Translations under genes and position numbers: made by a program
In this document: positions 48,228 to 60,108 of the stretch, in pieces
Layout: the number at the start of each line of letters is the position of its first letter
Numbering within the stretch: position 1 is the stretch's first letter
Notes under the pieces: generated by a model
What the model was told of the DNA's origin: nothing
Seen by the model: the letters and a program-made list of their open reading frames with translations, nothing else
The model's database searches: none
NCBI RefSeq assembly: GCF_046630445.1
Contig: NC_092335.1
Span: forward strand, 5,747,501 to 5,811,500
Length of the DNA: 64,000 bases
Direction of reading: 5' to 3'
From: Rutidosis leptorrhynchoides
Lineage: Eukaryota > Streptophyta > Magnoliopsida > Asterales > Asteraceae

Positions 48228-48242
48228 TTAACGGGTAGGTAC
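48228..48242 (+). other. Polypurine region of element C
   Basis: TTAACGGGTAGGTAC abuts the 3' LTR, identical to element A. AAATTTCGGGACGAAATTT lies just upstream (48207-48225). Confidence 0.75.
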
Positions 48243-49545
48243 TGTGATGACCCAGAAATTTCGACTAAATTTAAACTTAATCTTTGTATGATTAACATTT
48301 CCGACACGATAAGCAAAGTCTGTAAAACTGAATCTCAAAATTTTTGAATTACTTTTATATATTTAAATACCCTTCGGTTGTTTTCGACGATTCGCGAACA
48401 ATTATATGTAAATAGATACATATATACTATAACATGAAAAGGTAACAATGTATTAATTGTTTGATACCGTACATTAAACTTATTGGTTTAAATATCTATT
48501 TGAATGTATATGATAAGTTGAAATATTTATTATTAAAATTTATTTATAAATAACTTCCAATGTGTATTTAAAAACTGATTTATGTATATTAAAAAGATAT
48601 ATACATATATATAATAAACGATAGTAACATTCGTTTATTGATTCAATTGATATTTAGATAAGTTAACTAAAGCGTTTAAGATGAACCAGTTAAACACTAA
48701 TTTGTTACAGTGTTTTCAAATTGCCACATTACTCAAAATGCTACAGTATTTTCGAAAATCACTATTTGCTACAGTGAAATTGACTTTGCTACAGTAACTT
48801 TGCTACAGTAAACGCTATTATAAAAATGTATTTTAACAAATAGCGAGACGATGATTTATAGAAGTAAATGACCAAAACACTCGAAAGTTTAAGATACACT
48901 TTGAGTGATATAATTAAGGGATAATTTAAGGCTATTGATAAGGCTAAAAAGGAACATATATTTCATAGCATTATCCCCCAAGAAAGACATGATTTTAGTT
49001 GTAATTGTTCCATATTCAAGTAATATTCGTTTATATTTAATAAGTGCGAAGACAAAAGGCGAAAACGAAGAATTGAAGACGGAAAGGTCCAAAATGCTCA
49101 AATGTACAAGATACAATTAAAAAGGTTCAAATTATTGATGAAGAACGTCTAAAAATGACAAGAGTACAAGTTGCGGAACGCAAAGTACACGATATAAAAT
49201 AGTACGCAAGGACGTCTGAAAATCCGGAACCGGGACCCGAGTCAAGAAGAAACGCCCGACGCAACGGACCAAAAATATCTAGTCTACTATGCACAAGAAT
49301 AAAATATAATATATAAATAATTATATTAATTATTTATATATTTATATTTATTTTATATTATGTCGACAAGCTAGGAGCCAAAACAATGTGAGCTGTCCCT
49401 GGTCCTCATGCGAGTCGCATGGCCAGAAGGCCATTTCCATGCGAGTCGCATGACTCCAGATTTCAGGCCAGGTACTATAAATTCAGGTGTTTTGCTCGAA
49501 TGAAAAATCACACACACATACTCAAATATATATTACTCCGTATAA

Positions 49546-49586
<41 letters not shown>

Positions 49587-51112
49587 AAGATTATTATTAA
49601 TCTTATTATTTTTATTATTAGTGTTATTATTTTTGCAATACAAAAATAATAATGTACATAAAATATTAAGACGAAGTGTTGTCCAAGTAATTTTCAAAAC
49701 GAGTTCCCAAGCGAGCTAGAGCTAAGGAAAATATGGGTTATTACCAAGGAGGTAATGGGTAATGTTCGGGGATATTTTTGTGAAGCAAACCTCGTGTTTA
49801 TCATCTCCGATGCGTCTAAGTGCTTTCCTACAATATTGTATATCAATATTAAACAGTGAGTTTCATTGATCCCTTTTTACACATATTTTTGGGCTGAGAA
49901 TACATGCGCTGTTTTATGAAATGAATACAAAAACTACAACTGATTTGTGTGAGTTTCATATGATCCCTTTTTCTCTTTACATTTTTGGGCTGAGAATACA
50001 TGCAATGCTTTTATATCTGTTTTACTAAATGGATACAAATACTAAAACTGATTTTGTGTGAGTTTCATAAGATTCCTTTTACTCTCTACATTTTTGGGCT
50101 GAGAATACATGCAAATGCTTTATTAACCGATATACAATATTTATATGCGTGAGTTTCATTTGCTCCCTTTTTAATTGCTTTTGCAATATATATTTTTGGG
50201 CTGAGAATACATGCACTTTATTTTAAACACAATGGATACAAGTACATACTAAATTCTACACTGAGTTTGAACCGAAAATCCCTTAGCTTTGGTAACTAGT
50301 AACTGCCAGTTATAAGAACTGGTGGGCGCGAGTAGTAGTATATGGATCCATAGGGCTTGACATCCCCGTCCGAGCTAGAGCGCTAGCCTTTTAACGGACG
50401 TATGCTATTTGAGAAGCGTACACGTTGGTTTGCGTGTATTATTAAGATGATTATACAAAGGGTACAAATTATATATACGTTAAAGTTTAGTTACCAGGGT
50501 GCTCAACTTTGTAGAACCGATTGATAAACGTTTCGGATGAAACAACTGAAATCTTGTGATCCCCTTTTATGTAAAACCTATTGATAAACGTTTCGGATGA
50601 AACAACTGAAATCTTGTGATCCCCCTTTTATGTAAAACCTATTGATAAACGTTTTGAATAAAACAACTGAACTTTTGTAATCCACATTGATATACGGATT
50701 ATGTGTAATATTAAAACTATGAACTCACCAACCTTTGTGTTGACACTTGAAGCATGTTTATTCTCAGGTTTCCTAGAAGTCTTCCGCTGTTTGCTTATAT
50801 GTTAGACAAGCTATGTGCATGGAGTCATACATGGCATATTTTTCAAGGAAACGTTGCATTCACCAAATCATCACCATGTATCTTATTTTGACTGTACTGT
50901 CAACGAAAGTACTATTGTAAACTATTATTTACAGTGATTGTATATATGTAGAAATCATCAGATGTTGAAAACCTTTGATTTAAATATTCATTTATGGTGT
51001 GCCTTTTCAAAAGAATGCAATGTTTACAAAACGTATCATATAGAGGTCAAATACCTCGCAATGAAATCAATGAATGACGTATTGTCCATATGGATTTGGA
51101 GCGATCGTCACA
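48243..51112 (+). repeat. 3' LTR of element C
   Basis: A copy of 41741-44651 with a shorter ATT tract (49548-49582). All tandem blocks of the 5' copy are retained, so they predate the insertion. Confidence 0.9.
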
Positions 51113-53249
51113 ATATGTTCTCTAGGTTGAGATCTACGATTATTTGATATACCGAGTTTCGGTCACATTACGATGAACAACTTTATGTGCTGCTAAGGTG
51201 AGTTTCATTTGCTCCCTTTTTAATTGATTTTGCAATCTATATTTTTGGGCTGAGAATACATGCATTTTATTTTAAAAACAATGGACACAAGTACATACTA
51301 AATTCTATACTGAGTTTGAACCGAAAATCCCTTAGCTTTGGTAACTAGTAACTGCCGGTTATAAGAACTGGTGGGCGCGAGTAGTAGTATATGGATCCAT
51401 AGGGCTTGATAACCCCGTCCGAGCTAGAGCACTAGCCTTTTAACGGACGTATGCTATTTGAGAAGCGTACACGTTGGTTTGCGTGTATTATTAAGATGAT
51501 TATACAAAGGGTATAAATTATATATACATTAAGTTTAGTTACCAGGGTGCTCAATCTTGTAGAATATTTTGATAAACGTTTCTGGATGAAACAACTGAAA
51601 TCTTGTGATCCATCTTTATATACAGATTATGCGAAACATACAAACTATGAACTCACCAACCTTTATGTTGACACTTGTTAGCATGTTTATTCTCAGGTTC
51701 CCTAGAAGTCTTCCGCTGTTTGCTTATATGATAGACAAGCTATGTGCATGGAGTCTTATATGGCATATTTTTCAAGAAAACGTTGCATTCACCAATTCAT
51801 CATCATGTACCTTATTTTGACTGCATTGTCAACGGAAGTACTATTGTAAACTATTATATACGGTGATTGTCTATATGTAGAAATCATCAGATGTCGAAAA
51901 CCTTTGATTTAAATATTCATTTATGGTGTGCCTTTTCAAAAGAATGCAATGTTTACAAAACGTATCATATAGAGGTCAAATACCTCGCAATGAAATCAAT
52001 GAATGACGTGTTCGTCCATATGGATTTGGAGCGATCGTCACAAGTTCATACAACCGGCCAGTTCCAAATCTCTTTGCCATTTGAGGGTATACTTGCAGCA
52101 TACAAGTACCCTATTGTTATACGCACTAGTCCTATGAGAACTGAAGACACACATCGCATAATCGTCTTCGTAACTCCCACTAGTCGTCAAACTCCCACTA
52201 GCTCGGTACTTCCTTCGGTTACCAAACTCCCATCGAATTCCCGACACCCTCTAGAAAGCTCAAGTTCCAGGACTTACAAGATTATCCACTTCTACCATCA
52301 CCTAAAGATTCCTAATTGGTCACCCCGAAGAAAACCGCTCGCTTTGTTGTACCAATGTCAACCAAACCCGAGCCACAGTCGAACGTGTCCTTTTCGTCAA
52401 CTTCAAACCAATTTCTTTAGTGAGAGAAGCTCTAACCCTGTCCACATATTCCATATACTATAGAATATTCGACTAAATACATTAGTCGACCCGTTCAATA
52501 ATCTGATGTTGGACTTTGGTTTGCACCATAACAAACCTCCCCTCAAACCCAAGTTCAACTAGGCCTTCCTCCAATGATAGACAAGATTCGACCTTCTTTA
52601 GTACCTCCGCAACCTCAGAACATAACTTGAATGGGACCACATCAAGTTTACTTACGGTACAAGGCTCCAAGATCAACTCATCAACCGAGGATTCACAACC
52701 GCGTGTGCCAACCAAGGGGTTAAGCCAACCGTCGACATGCTGCAAATGTCACGTTGCGCTATCCACACATCCAGACTACAACCTGCGAGTATCCAACCTT
52801 CACAATAACTCTCACTGTTGATTTTCAAACGAATGTCCCACTGTTTGCTACTTTACCGCCCAAATCAAACCAACTTCTTAAGCACAGACACTTGTTTCTT
52901 CCCAATATTCGATGTATGACTAAGGTTTCCACCCAAAACAAACCTCTCCCCGAACCTAAATCCATATGAGCCTCCCTTCCAACGATAGTTCGGACCCAAT
53001 CTTTACCGTCGCCAAACGAAACTCCCAAATGTCTGTGTGCGGACCAGTGAGATTTTGATACAAGACTCCAGGATCAACTCAACGTTACCAGGAGAACGCA
53101 CGCGCGCTGAGAGGTGCGCCCACGACGCCGTCCATCACATTCGGAATATATTTGGCTTCCGTAACAAACCTACAACTCTGAAAAAAATCACAGCCTTTAT
53201 CGCCCCGAAGAATCGCAAGACAAAACGTCTCACCACTCGCAACATCAAA

Positions 53250-53770
53250 ACCAGAACTCTTCCAAAAAAACTGCCGCCTCTTAAAAAATCGTATCTTAAG
53301 ATCCAACGGTTCGATCATCACCAATTTACCACTCTTAGATCATTAACTCTGGAACCTATAGTCCAAGTTTCACGTCGATCCAACGGTAGACGAACCCTCT
53401 ATGAATTTTCTTTTACAGCAGCTCCAAACCCAAACGACTGCAGCTTCGAAAAACATAACTCAAGATCTAACGGTCCGATCACTGCCAAAATTTGATCACG
53501 ACTAGATCTACGAGTCTAACATATACAATGAAATTTTCAAGTCGATCCGACGGTTAACGAACCCGTAGTAATTTTTCTCCTCTAACAGCTCCGAAACAAA
53601 ATAGGTTAAACCTGAACGGCAGCAGCTTCGAAAAATTATATCTCGAGATCTAACGGTTCGATCTTCCTCAAATTTTTACAGCTACTAGATCTATGAGTCC
53701 AGAAGCTTCAGTAAAAATTTCAAGCCGATCCAACGGCTAACGAACCCGCTACGAATTTTCTTCTGTAACA
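53250..53770 (-). repeat. Degenerate ~180-bp tandem array in element F
   Basis: Three units each carry AGATCYAACGGTYCGATC and, about 80 bp on, CGATCCRACGGYTAACGAACC. The first anchor recurs near 53299, 53462 and 53646; the second near 53374, 53545 and 53730. The units are diverged, so the array is old. No protein signal is apparent. Confidence 0.75.
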
Positions 53771-54023
53771 GTTTATGAACATCCGAATTTTGAAAGTTCA
53801 TCATTCCCTCGAACAGGACCGCAAGGAATGATAACTTAGATCCGATACCCGGATCTTCCCAAAAATCTCTCAGCAACAAGACCCATCGATCCGATCATCG
53901 ACCCCGTTGACTGATCCCATGATCATGATACATGTTGCATCACATCATATACCCGCAGTTCGTTCACCATACTTTCAATTCGCCATCATGCCCATACTCG
54001 AACCTTGAGCTCTAGATTTCACT

Positions 54024-54498
54024 TGTTAGGAATTCGATAGGCCCTAACAAGACAGGTGATTCATCAAACCACCAAACGCACAAACGACAAACGATTAATA
54101 AAGCTAGAACGATAAATAAAAACGATAAACGACACAGGGTATTTAACGTGGTTATATCCCAACTCTAAAACATGGAGAAAGGTTTACTCCACGAGCGCAA
54201 ACCAGAGATTTTTCTACTATTAATTTTGTGCACACATTACAATGAGGCTAGAGGTTACAATTTATAGGAAGAGTTAAACTTGTCCACCAAGTTACACTTA
54301 TCCTTCAAGCAAAAGACATTCCATAAATATCTATTACTTGCTTCATACTCCATTCCTACTAGAAGAATCAATTAAGGCAAGAGAACCTCTACGACTTGTT
54401 CACCATGTCAAGTTCCCTACAACTTGTTCACCAAGTCAAGCGCCTTGTTCATCAAGTCACGTCTTGTTCCTTTGATCAAATTCTTCACACCTTCGACA
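54024..54498 (-). repeat. 5' LTR of element F
   Basis: The 475-bp partner of 38493-38967, followed by the GTTAG target duplicate. Confidence 0.88.
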
Positions 54499-54503
54499 GT
54501 TAG

Positions 54504-55199
54504 ATTAATCGGTCCTTGTTGGATTAGGGATTATGGGTTTAGTTGATTTAGCAATGGTATGTGATAAAGGTAAGGCTGCAAAAGTTAAGCCCTCAAGTAA
54601 CTTTATATTCCAATCAACATACGGTATCATTAATTTTCTTTTTTGGAAAGCTAGCCAATTTATTACAAATTCAAACTTCAAGTTATTTTTAATTAAGTAA
54701 TTACATATCACATATTTTGATGGTTTTACGAAAGTGCACCGATTATTGTTGGTACGAAAAGTGATAACAAGAAAAAATAACGAATAGGAAGAATTTTAAA
54801 CTTCTAAGGTGATTGACTTTTCCCTTGTATACGATTGGTTCTTGACTTCAATTATATGCTCGAAAAGACTTAAGAATTGATGACATTTTATTTTATTTTG
54901 ATAACAATAAAAAAAGAATGAAAAATACAATTTTATAATTAGTTTGAAGATAATTCTCGACACACGGCTTTTGATTACATTCCATTAGTTGGCCTTTTAG
55001 TATCTTTAACATATGTTATAACGTTATTCGATAAATTAATGGTTCATTTGCAAGTTAGAGAAAGATATAATATATGAAAAATAGCTAAGTACACTTAAAA
55101 TATATATAAATATATTCCTTACAATAATACAAGACAAGTAAACTCCATTTATGTTTTCATTTTTTCTTCAAATTATCATTTTGTTATTTGCAATTAAAT
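54504..55199. other. Intergenic DNA, no gene seen
   Basis: AT-rich, with long A/T runs. A 68-codon minus-strand frame at 54505-54711 shows no recognisable feature. Confidence 0.5.
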
Positions 55200-56097
55200 T
55201 TTAAAGAGAGTATTCATATTTATATTTACATATTAACTAATAAACAAAAGTTATGAATAGTAATCAGGGGCATTTTTGACTTTTCATTTTTTTTTTTTAA
55301 TTTTAACTAAATTTCATTTTTCCAACAATGCCCCCAACACTTTTTTGAAAAATTCAAATCGACCCCCTAAACATGGGGTAAAGTGTCAAATAACCATTTT
55401 TATAAAAAATCTTAAATAAACTCCACCCAAATATTCAACGGGTCATATCTTCTCGCTCGCAACGAGTTAAATTTTTTCGACACCATCGTTAAACTCGAAA
55501 TAATTTTAGGAACACAATGTCACTAGCTATACGCAAAACGGACGCTTTTAAAAAATCGCTAAATATTTGTGGTACTTTTCATACACGTTGATTTTGGGTT
55601 AAATTTTTAAAGTCGACAATTCCATAGTGAAACACGGTGAACAGTACTATTCACGGTACTGTAGCAATTTTTCTTTTTTTTTTGTAACAGTTTTTTTCCC
55701 ATTTTTTTTTCTTTTTTGGTTTCCTTTATATTTTTCTTCACCCGTAGCAAATATCTACTAGATAAAAAATATGAATAGTACCGATAGTTTCTTTATAATT
55801 AGCAGCAGCAAATATCTACTAGGCAAAAAATATGAATAGTACCGATTGTTTCCTTTATATTTTTCTCTACCCGTTGTAACAATTTTTTTTTATTTTTTAT
55901 TTTTTGGTTTCCTTTATATTTTTCTCCACCCGCAGAGATGCACCTATATTGTTAATTTAAAATAACATTTAAATCTTTGACGGGTTATACATTTTAGTTC
56001 GACTCGAGTTGCGCTTCAACGACATCATCGTTAAACTAAACGCAATAAAATACATTGAAAACCGAACCCCCGGCGCGAAGCGAGGGTAAACAACTAG
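55200..56097 (+). mobile_element. Helitron-like non-autonomous element, 5' end uncertain
   Basis: The right end has the Helitron 3' layout: a short GC-rich hairpin (56067-56086, CCCCCGGCGCGAAGCGAGGG) followed by a short AT spacer and CTAG (56094-56097) next to T. The body has no ORF. It carries a ~66-bp tandem duplication (about 55742-55860, word GCAAATATCTACTAG) and the hairpin-prone CACGGTGAACAGTACTATTC region near 55635. I could not fix the 5' TC terminus, so the start is approximate. No Rep/helicase coding is present. Confidence 0.5.
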
Positions 56098-56421
56098 TTA
56101 AGCCTATATTTTTAGATATATTAATAAATTAATAATTAATAATTAATTAATAAAAAGATTGAAAGAAAGAAATCTGAAACAAAATGGACCAGGCCCGGTT
56201 GGGATGTCCAAGACTCCAAGCCCATAAACTGACCTAACTTAACGATTATTAAAGAAATTCAGATTTATAAAACTTTTACAAAATAATTTGTCAGTGTCTT
56301 CTTATAAAGAAAGAGTAACATAAGATGAAAGAGAGGAAATTGTAAATATAATTGTATTATAATTTACATGCTTCATCGTTTTGTAAGAAATTTGTTTGTA
56401 AAATATTTACCAACGTGCAGG

Positions 56422-56520
56422 TTTATTGTTGCAAAGAAGGCCTTAGAATTTAAGCATCTAACTTGTGGACAGTTGCACATGGCGCGCAAGGTGTTTGACA
56501 AAATGCCTATGAGAAATTGA
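56422..56520 (+). pseudogene. Relic of a pentatricopeptide-repeat (PPR) gene
   Basis: One frame reads CGQLHMARKVFDKMPMRN before a stop codon, with about 15 residues of weaker match upstream. This is the common second half of a plant PLS-type PPR motif (CGxLxxARKVFDxMPxRN). Only about 100 bp remain. It is not a copy of the downstream PPR gene (60977-62527), whose corresponding repeats differ. A stray gene fragment 150 bp upstream of the kinase start codon. Confidence 0.65.
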
Positions 56521-56672
56521 TTCCGATTACATTAAACCTTTTTCCCCTCAATCATCAAACAAAGCGTAGCAACTGAACCAAATCTACTACCTACATCTCT
56601 ACTGATCTCAGTTTGATTTTATTAATCCAACACAGTGAACTGTACACATAAAAGTATATTTGAGATCGAGAG

Positions 56673-59600
56673 ATGCTGAGGCGTATTCGTTCACTGTCAA
56701 CGCTGATTTCATCGGCCAAACCGTCTCTGCTTAATCAGGTGCAAAAATCTCTTGAGTTTTCTTGCTTATTACAGTATATATTTATATGAATTGATTCAGT
56801 TTGTAAAACTGATTCTATCGTTGTTTGTATTATTCCTTTGATTAAAGTATTTCAATTTCGCTTATGCGATTTAATTTTGATTGATCAGTTATGACTAAAA
56901 TATTAGATGTTGCTGATGTGGCAAAAGCTAGGTGCTATGAATGAGAAGTGTAGGAAATATAATTCACAGAAAATGGAACCTTAAATTGTATGTGGATGCT
57001 TCAATGTGGTACAAAACAAGGTTACATAGGACTCTTTAAATAGCACAAATTAAAGACTAACCACTACCCTACTAGTTAACTATTCGGCTACTTTATTCAG
57101 TCACTAACTACTACTAAAGTAATGCATTATATAAGTAAACAAAAACAGGCCACTAAAGAAAAATAACTAACCTAAAAAATATGCCCATGTTACACACCTC
57201 ACGGACCGGGAAATGAACTTCGCCCTTAGGGATCTAAGCTTCATCAAATAACTTTATATGAAACTGAAACCGGAAAACAAATCTCCCGGTCCGGGAACCT
57301 TTTCTCGCGAACGGGACTTTATGCTCGCTAAATGCGAGCCACCTTCATGTGGTGTTTGCACTATAGTTTTAACACTCCCCCATAGTGCATACTCCCGATC
57401 AGTTATTTCTAACACCCCTTGAAAACTTGTTGGTTCCCCAATGCTGATTTTAAACAGTTGACTAGCTCATTAACTATTAAGTTAAGATCATTATTATTGT
57501 GGTTGTTAAATTATCATTATTTCGTGTGTGTACTGTGTGGTGTGGAGATTGCGAAACCAATAATGTGAGTGATCTGTAACTTACGTTGTATGACCAAGGA
57601 ATTAGCTGCTTTCGCGTTGTTGCTATTGAATAAATTAGTTTGAGAATGAGGCTGTATTTCAAATAAAAGGAAATGTTCCTTTGTCAATTAAATGTTTTTG
57701 TTTGGGTGTATATGTGTATGTAAACTGTATGAGAAGATGTGATAGGCCGGCTTCAAATTTGGAAATGCTCAAACAATTGCTTTAGAGTCAGTTAATGACA
57801 TATTAAAGCTGTTGATCAATAGGTTTGGTATTGCCATATCGGATTTATAAGAATCTAGATACATTTAGGGATTCACTACATTATATTCGTTTGTAGATCA
57901 TTTAAAGGTAGATGAATTTGGTTTCGAACAGTCAAGCTCTTTTGACCATCATAAACAGGGCATTTAGGTATAAAACACTGCGAAATTTCATTTCTTCCCT
58001 TTTCAAGCTTCCATCTATACCTATACACCTATAGTTGTATCTTTTTTGACTGTATTGTATATATGTCTATTCCCTTTATGAAATTTATCATTCAGTTATT
58101 TGTGGCGTTTGACTTGGTTATAATGGTTTACAAGAACATATATATTGTGTAAAACATCATTCACGCCTATTTAATTTCACACTTATTGTTGCAATTGACA
58201 AAGGTGACATATGGATTGCATTTTCTGGAAGCATTCAGCACAGAGGCCCTAAAGCCGGTATGTAATTATGTGAATTCATATCTAAGCTTGTAATATACTC
58301 CGTAGATAAATCGTTAAGTTGATCTTGATTTTTTTTTTCCTCGTTGCATGGGAAATTATACGGAGCGTGAAAAACTCTCACTTGCTGACTAATTTGTTCT
58401 CATACTGCAAAATGTTCCATACATATAGAAAGTGATTCAAACAGAAATTACTAAACTTACCAGAGTTTTGTTTTGTTCTATTCTTTTCTCTATTTTTTTT
58501 TTATCTTTTTAATTGATTTAGTGTTCTGCTTCATTACACCATTTTCTTGTGCAATGTGGCAGTATTTGTCAAACATCGGAGCATTTTATTTTCAGACATT
58601 CGATATGTCTATTTAATCAATTTAACTTCTGTTTTTTATAAAGAAGATAGATCACTTATGTTGTGTTATTTCCACTTTGGATGTAGGCAGAGGCTGGAAT
58701 ACTGTCTAAGGCGAGGACCCCAACCGTTAACTTTGTATTAGGTAATACAAAGCACTTTTTAAACAACCTTAATAATGTTTGTTGTTAAATAATATGGCAG
58801 TTTCATATATTTTTTTTCTTCTTTCTCATGATTACGTTTATTTTGGGCATACCACATATATTAGGTTTTAATCTGATGTCACATTATATTGCTTAGTGCT
58901 TTCATGGTTATCCTTTTACCCCTTTATTCGATTCTTTTTCTAACCCGAAGATCCATAAGGAGGGGAAATAACTTTTTATATAAAATATAATACTTGTAGT
59001 GTTCAAGATGGCTATTGATTTGTATGTTTACCTTTGATATCTAATAATAGTGTTCTTATAGGTGGCCCTGGTGTTGGAAAAGGTACACAATGTACAAGGA
59101 TTGCAGAGACTTATGGGTTCACACACCTAAGCGTAGGGGATTTGTTGAGAAAAGAAATCTCTTCCAGCAGTGAATATGGGTATCTATTTTAACTTCATGT
59201 CTTGTATCAGCTATATTATTCAATAAATTCACTCATTTATCAAACTAACACAACATGAAATCCTTTTAAAAACAAATTTCAACATTAAATGTTTCCATAT
59301 AAATTGGGTTGAGATTGCTATCTCTAACTGAAACTCTCTTTGTTTGATGGCTGCACTAATTTATGCTTTCAGTGAAATGATTCTTGAGACAATTACAAAA
59401 GGAAAAATAGTTTCTTCTGAAGTGACTGTCAAATTGTTAAAACGTACAATTGAATCTAGCGAAACTGATAGATTCCTAATTGATGGTTTCCCAAGGAGTG
59501 AGGAGAACCGTGTGGCTTATGAACGAATCGTGAGTTCCATTCCTTGTTTTTTTATTTCTCTAATACCTGACATTAAGAATCAGTACATGAAATTCAGTTT

Positions 59601-60100
59601 ACTGTTGTAGATTGGAATAGAACCGGAAGTTGTACTTTTCTTCGATTGCGATGAAGAGGAGATGCTGAAACGAGTTCTACATCGTAATCAGGTCTGCTTA
59701 TATCCTTTTAATAATAAGTAAGCTGATGCTATTAAATTATAATATCTCAAATTCTCCTCCTCCTGAGATGTACAAATGTTTTGTTGTAGGGGAGAGTTGA
59801 TGATAACATTAATACGACAATGGAACGTCTTAAAGTGTTTGAAGCTTATACTCTACCAGTAATTAGATACTACACTGGCAAAGGGAAACTTCACAAGGTT
59901 GGTTTTATTTCTTACTGATGACGTCATTGTTCCTATATGTGATGACACATCATTTATAAAGCCTATGACAAATGTATTTAAATATAGTGTTATCTGTATC
60001 ATAGTTTTCTTAATAATGGATGATGCCATTCATGCAGATCAATGCCATAGGAACAGAAGATGAGATATTTGAACGAGTGCGTCCTATTTTTTCCACATAA
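56673..60100 (+). CDS. UMP-CMP-kinase-like nucleoside monophosphate kinase, probably organelle-targeted
   Basis: Eight coding exons: 56673-56738, 58204-58257, 58687-58741, 59062-59179, 59373-59529, 59611-59691, 59790-59897, 60038-60100. All introns are GT-AG; total 702 nt, 233 aa. The P-loop [10 protein letters not shown] is at residues 59-68, the NMP-binding part includes [10 protein letters not shown] and [13 protein letters not shown] (about 83-120), [12 protein letters not shown] is at 133-144, and the LID arginine region is GRVDDN (178-183). These fit UMP-CMP kinases, which move phosphate from ATP to UMP or CMP. The first ~55 residues ([20 protein letters not shown] onward) are an extension rich in Arg and Ser, without acidic residues in its first 22, typical of a mitochondrial presequence; location is inferred. 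Arabidopsis At4g25280 is the likely counterpart because its neighbour also matches. Intron 1 (1465 bp) holds a copia-type LTR. A 3' UTR intron follows. Adenylate kinase is less likely given the SEENR motif. Confidence 0.9.
56949..57374 (-). mobile_element. Copia-type LTR inside intron 1 of the kinase gene
   Basis: On the minus strand it begins TGTTAAAACTATAGTGC, directly preceded by ATGGGGGAG (a polypurine tract, 57375-57383), and ends near ATATTTCCTACA. A TATA-like CTATTTAAAGAG lies at about 57040. No second LTR or coding part is visible, and a short piece of element interior may continue to about 57420. It is probably a truncated or recombined copia remnant; I could not define a target duplication. 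The gene's splice sites are untouched. Confidence 0.5.
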
Positions 60101-60108
60101 TCATATAG

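Larger units (their letters stand above)
41741..51112 (+). mobile_element. Element C: young non-autonomous Tekay-type element with captured host sequence
   Basis: A 9372-bp element with LTRs 41741-44651 (2911 bp) and 48243-51112 (2870 bp). The length difference is almost entirely an ATT microsatellite, and about 14 other differences were seen (about 0.5%). The target duplication is ATATG (41736-41740, 51113-51117). The interior is only 3.6 kb: initiator-Met-type primer site, pre-gag ORF (45062-45559), a leader hairpin motif, about 2.3 kb without gag-pol, and a polypurine region. The leader and polypurine region closely match autonomous element A, although the LTRs do not. A degenerate PABP gene piece lies at 46768-47038. 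It inserted into solo LTR G of its own LTR family. Confidence 0.88.
39792..52042 (+). mobile_element. Solo LTR G (C/D family), interrupted by element C
   Basis: The left part is 39792-41740 and the right part 51118-52042 (after C and its TSD). Joined, this is about 2.87 kb, the LTR length of this family. It starts TGTGATGACCCGG, ends GCGATCGTCACA, and is flanked by the target duplication AGTTC (39787-39791, 52043-52047). It has no interior, so it became a solo LTR. It lacks the extra block that element C LTRs share with the J LTR. Palindromes lie at 40744-40761 and 40776-40793, TATA at about 40813. Confidence 0.88.
38493..54498 (-). mobile_element. Element F: copia-like non-autonomous element, split by G and C
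   Basis: Two 475-bp direct repeats (38493-38967 and 54024-54498, about 3% different) flank the unit, with target duplication GTTAG (38488-38492, 54499-54503). The minus orientation follows from AAGTGGGAGAT directly before the LTR start TGTTGAAGG (38967), the usual copia polypurine tract. A degraded initiator-Met-like primer site (TGAAATCTAGAGC on the minus strand) lies next to the other LTR. Without the insertions it is about 3.75 kb. I see no gag, protease, RT or integrase motif, so it is a LARD-like element. The interior retains imperfect duplications and a ~180-bp tandem array. Confidence 0.8.

Noticed and set aside
51867-52463. 198-codon plus-strand frame
   Set aside because: It runs across the end of solo LTR G into the interior of F, an insertion junction, so it is a chance frame.
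52482-53028. Minus-strand frames in the interior of F as copia gag remnants
   Set aside because: No zinc knuckle, gag or protease motif could be recognised, and the matching plus-strand frames are equally open, so coding is unsupported.
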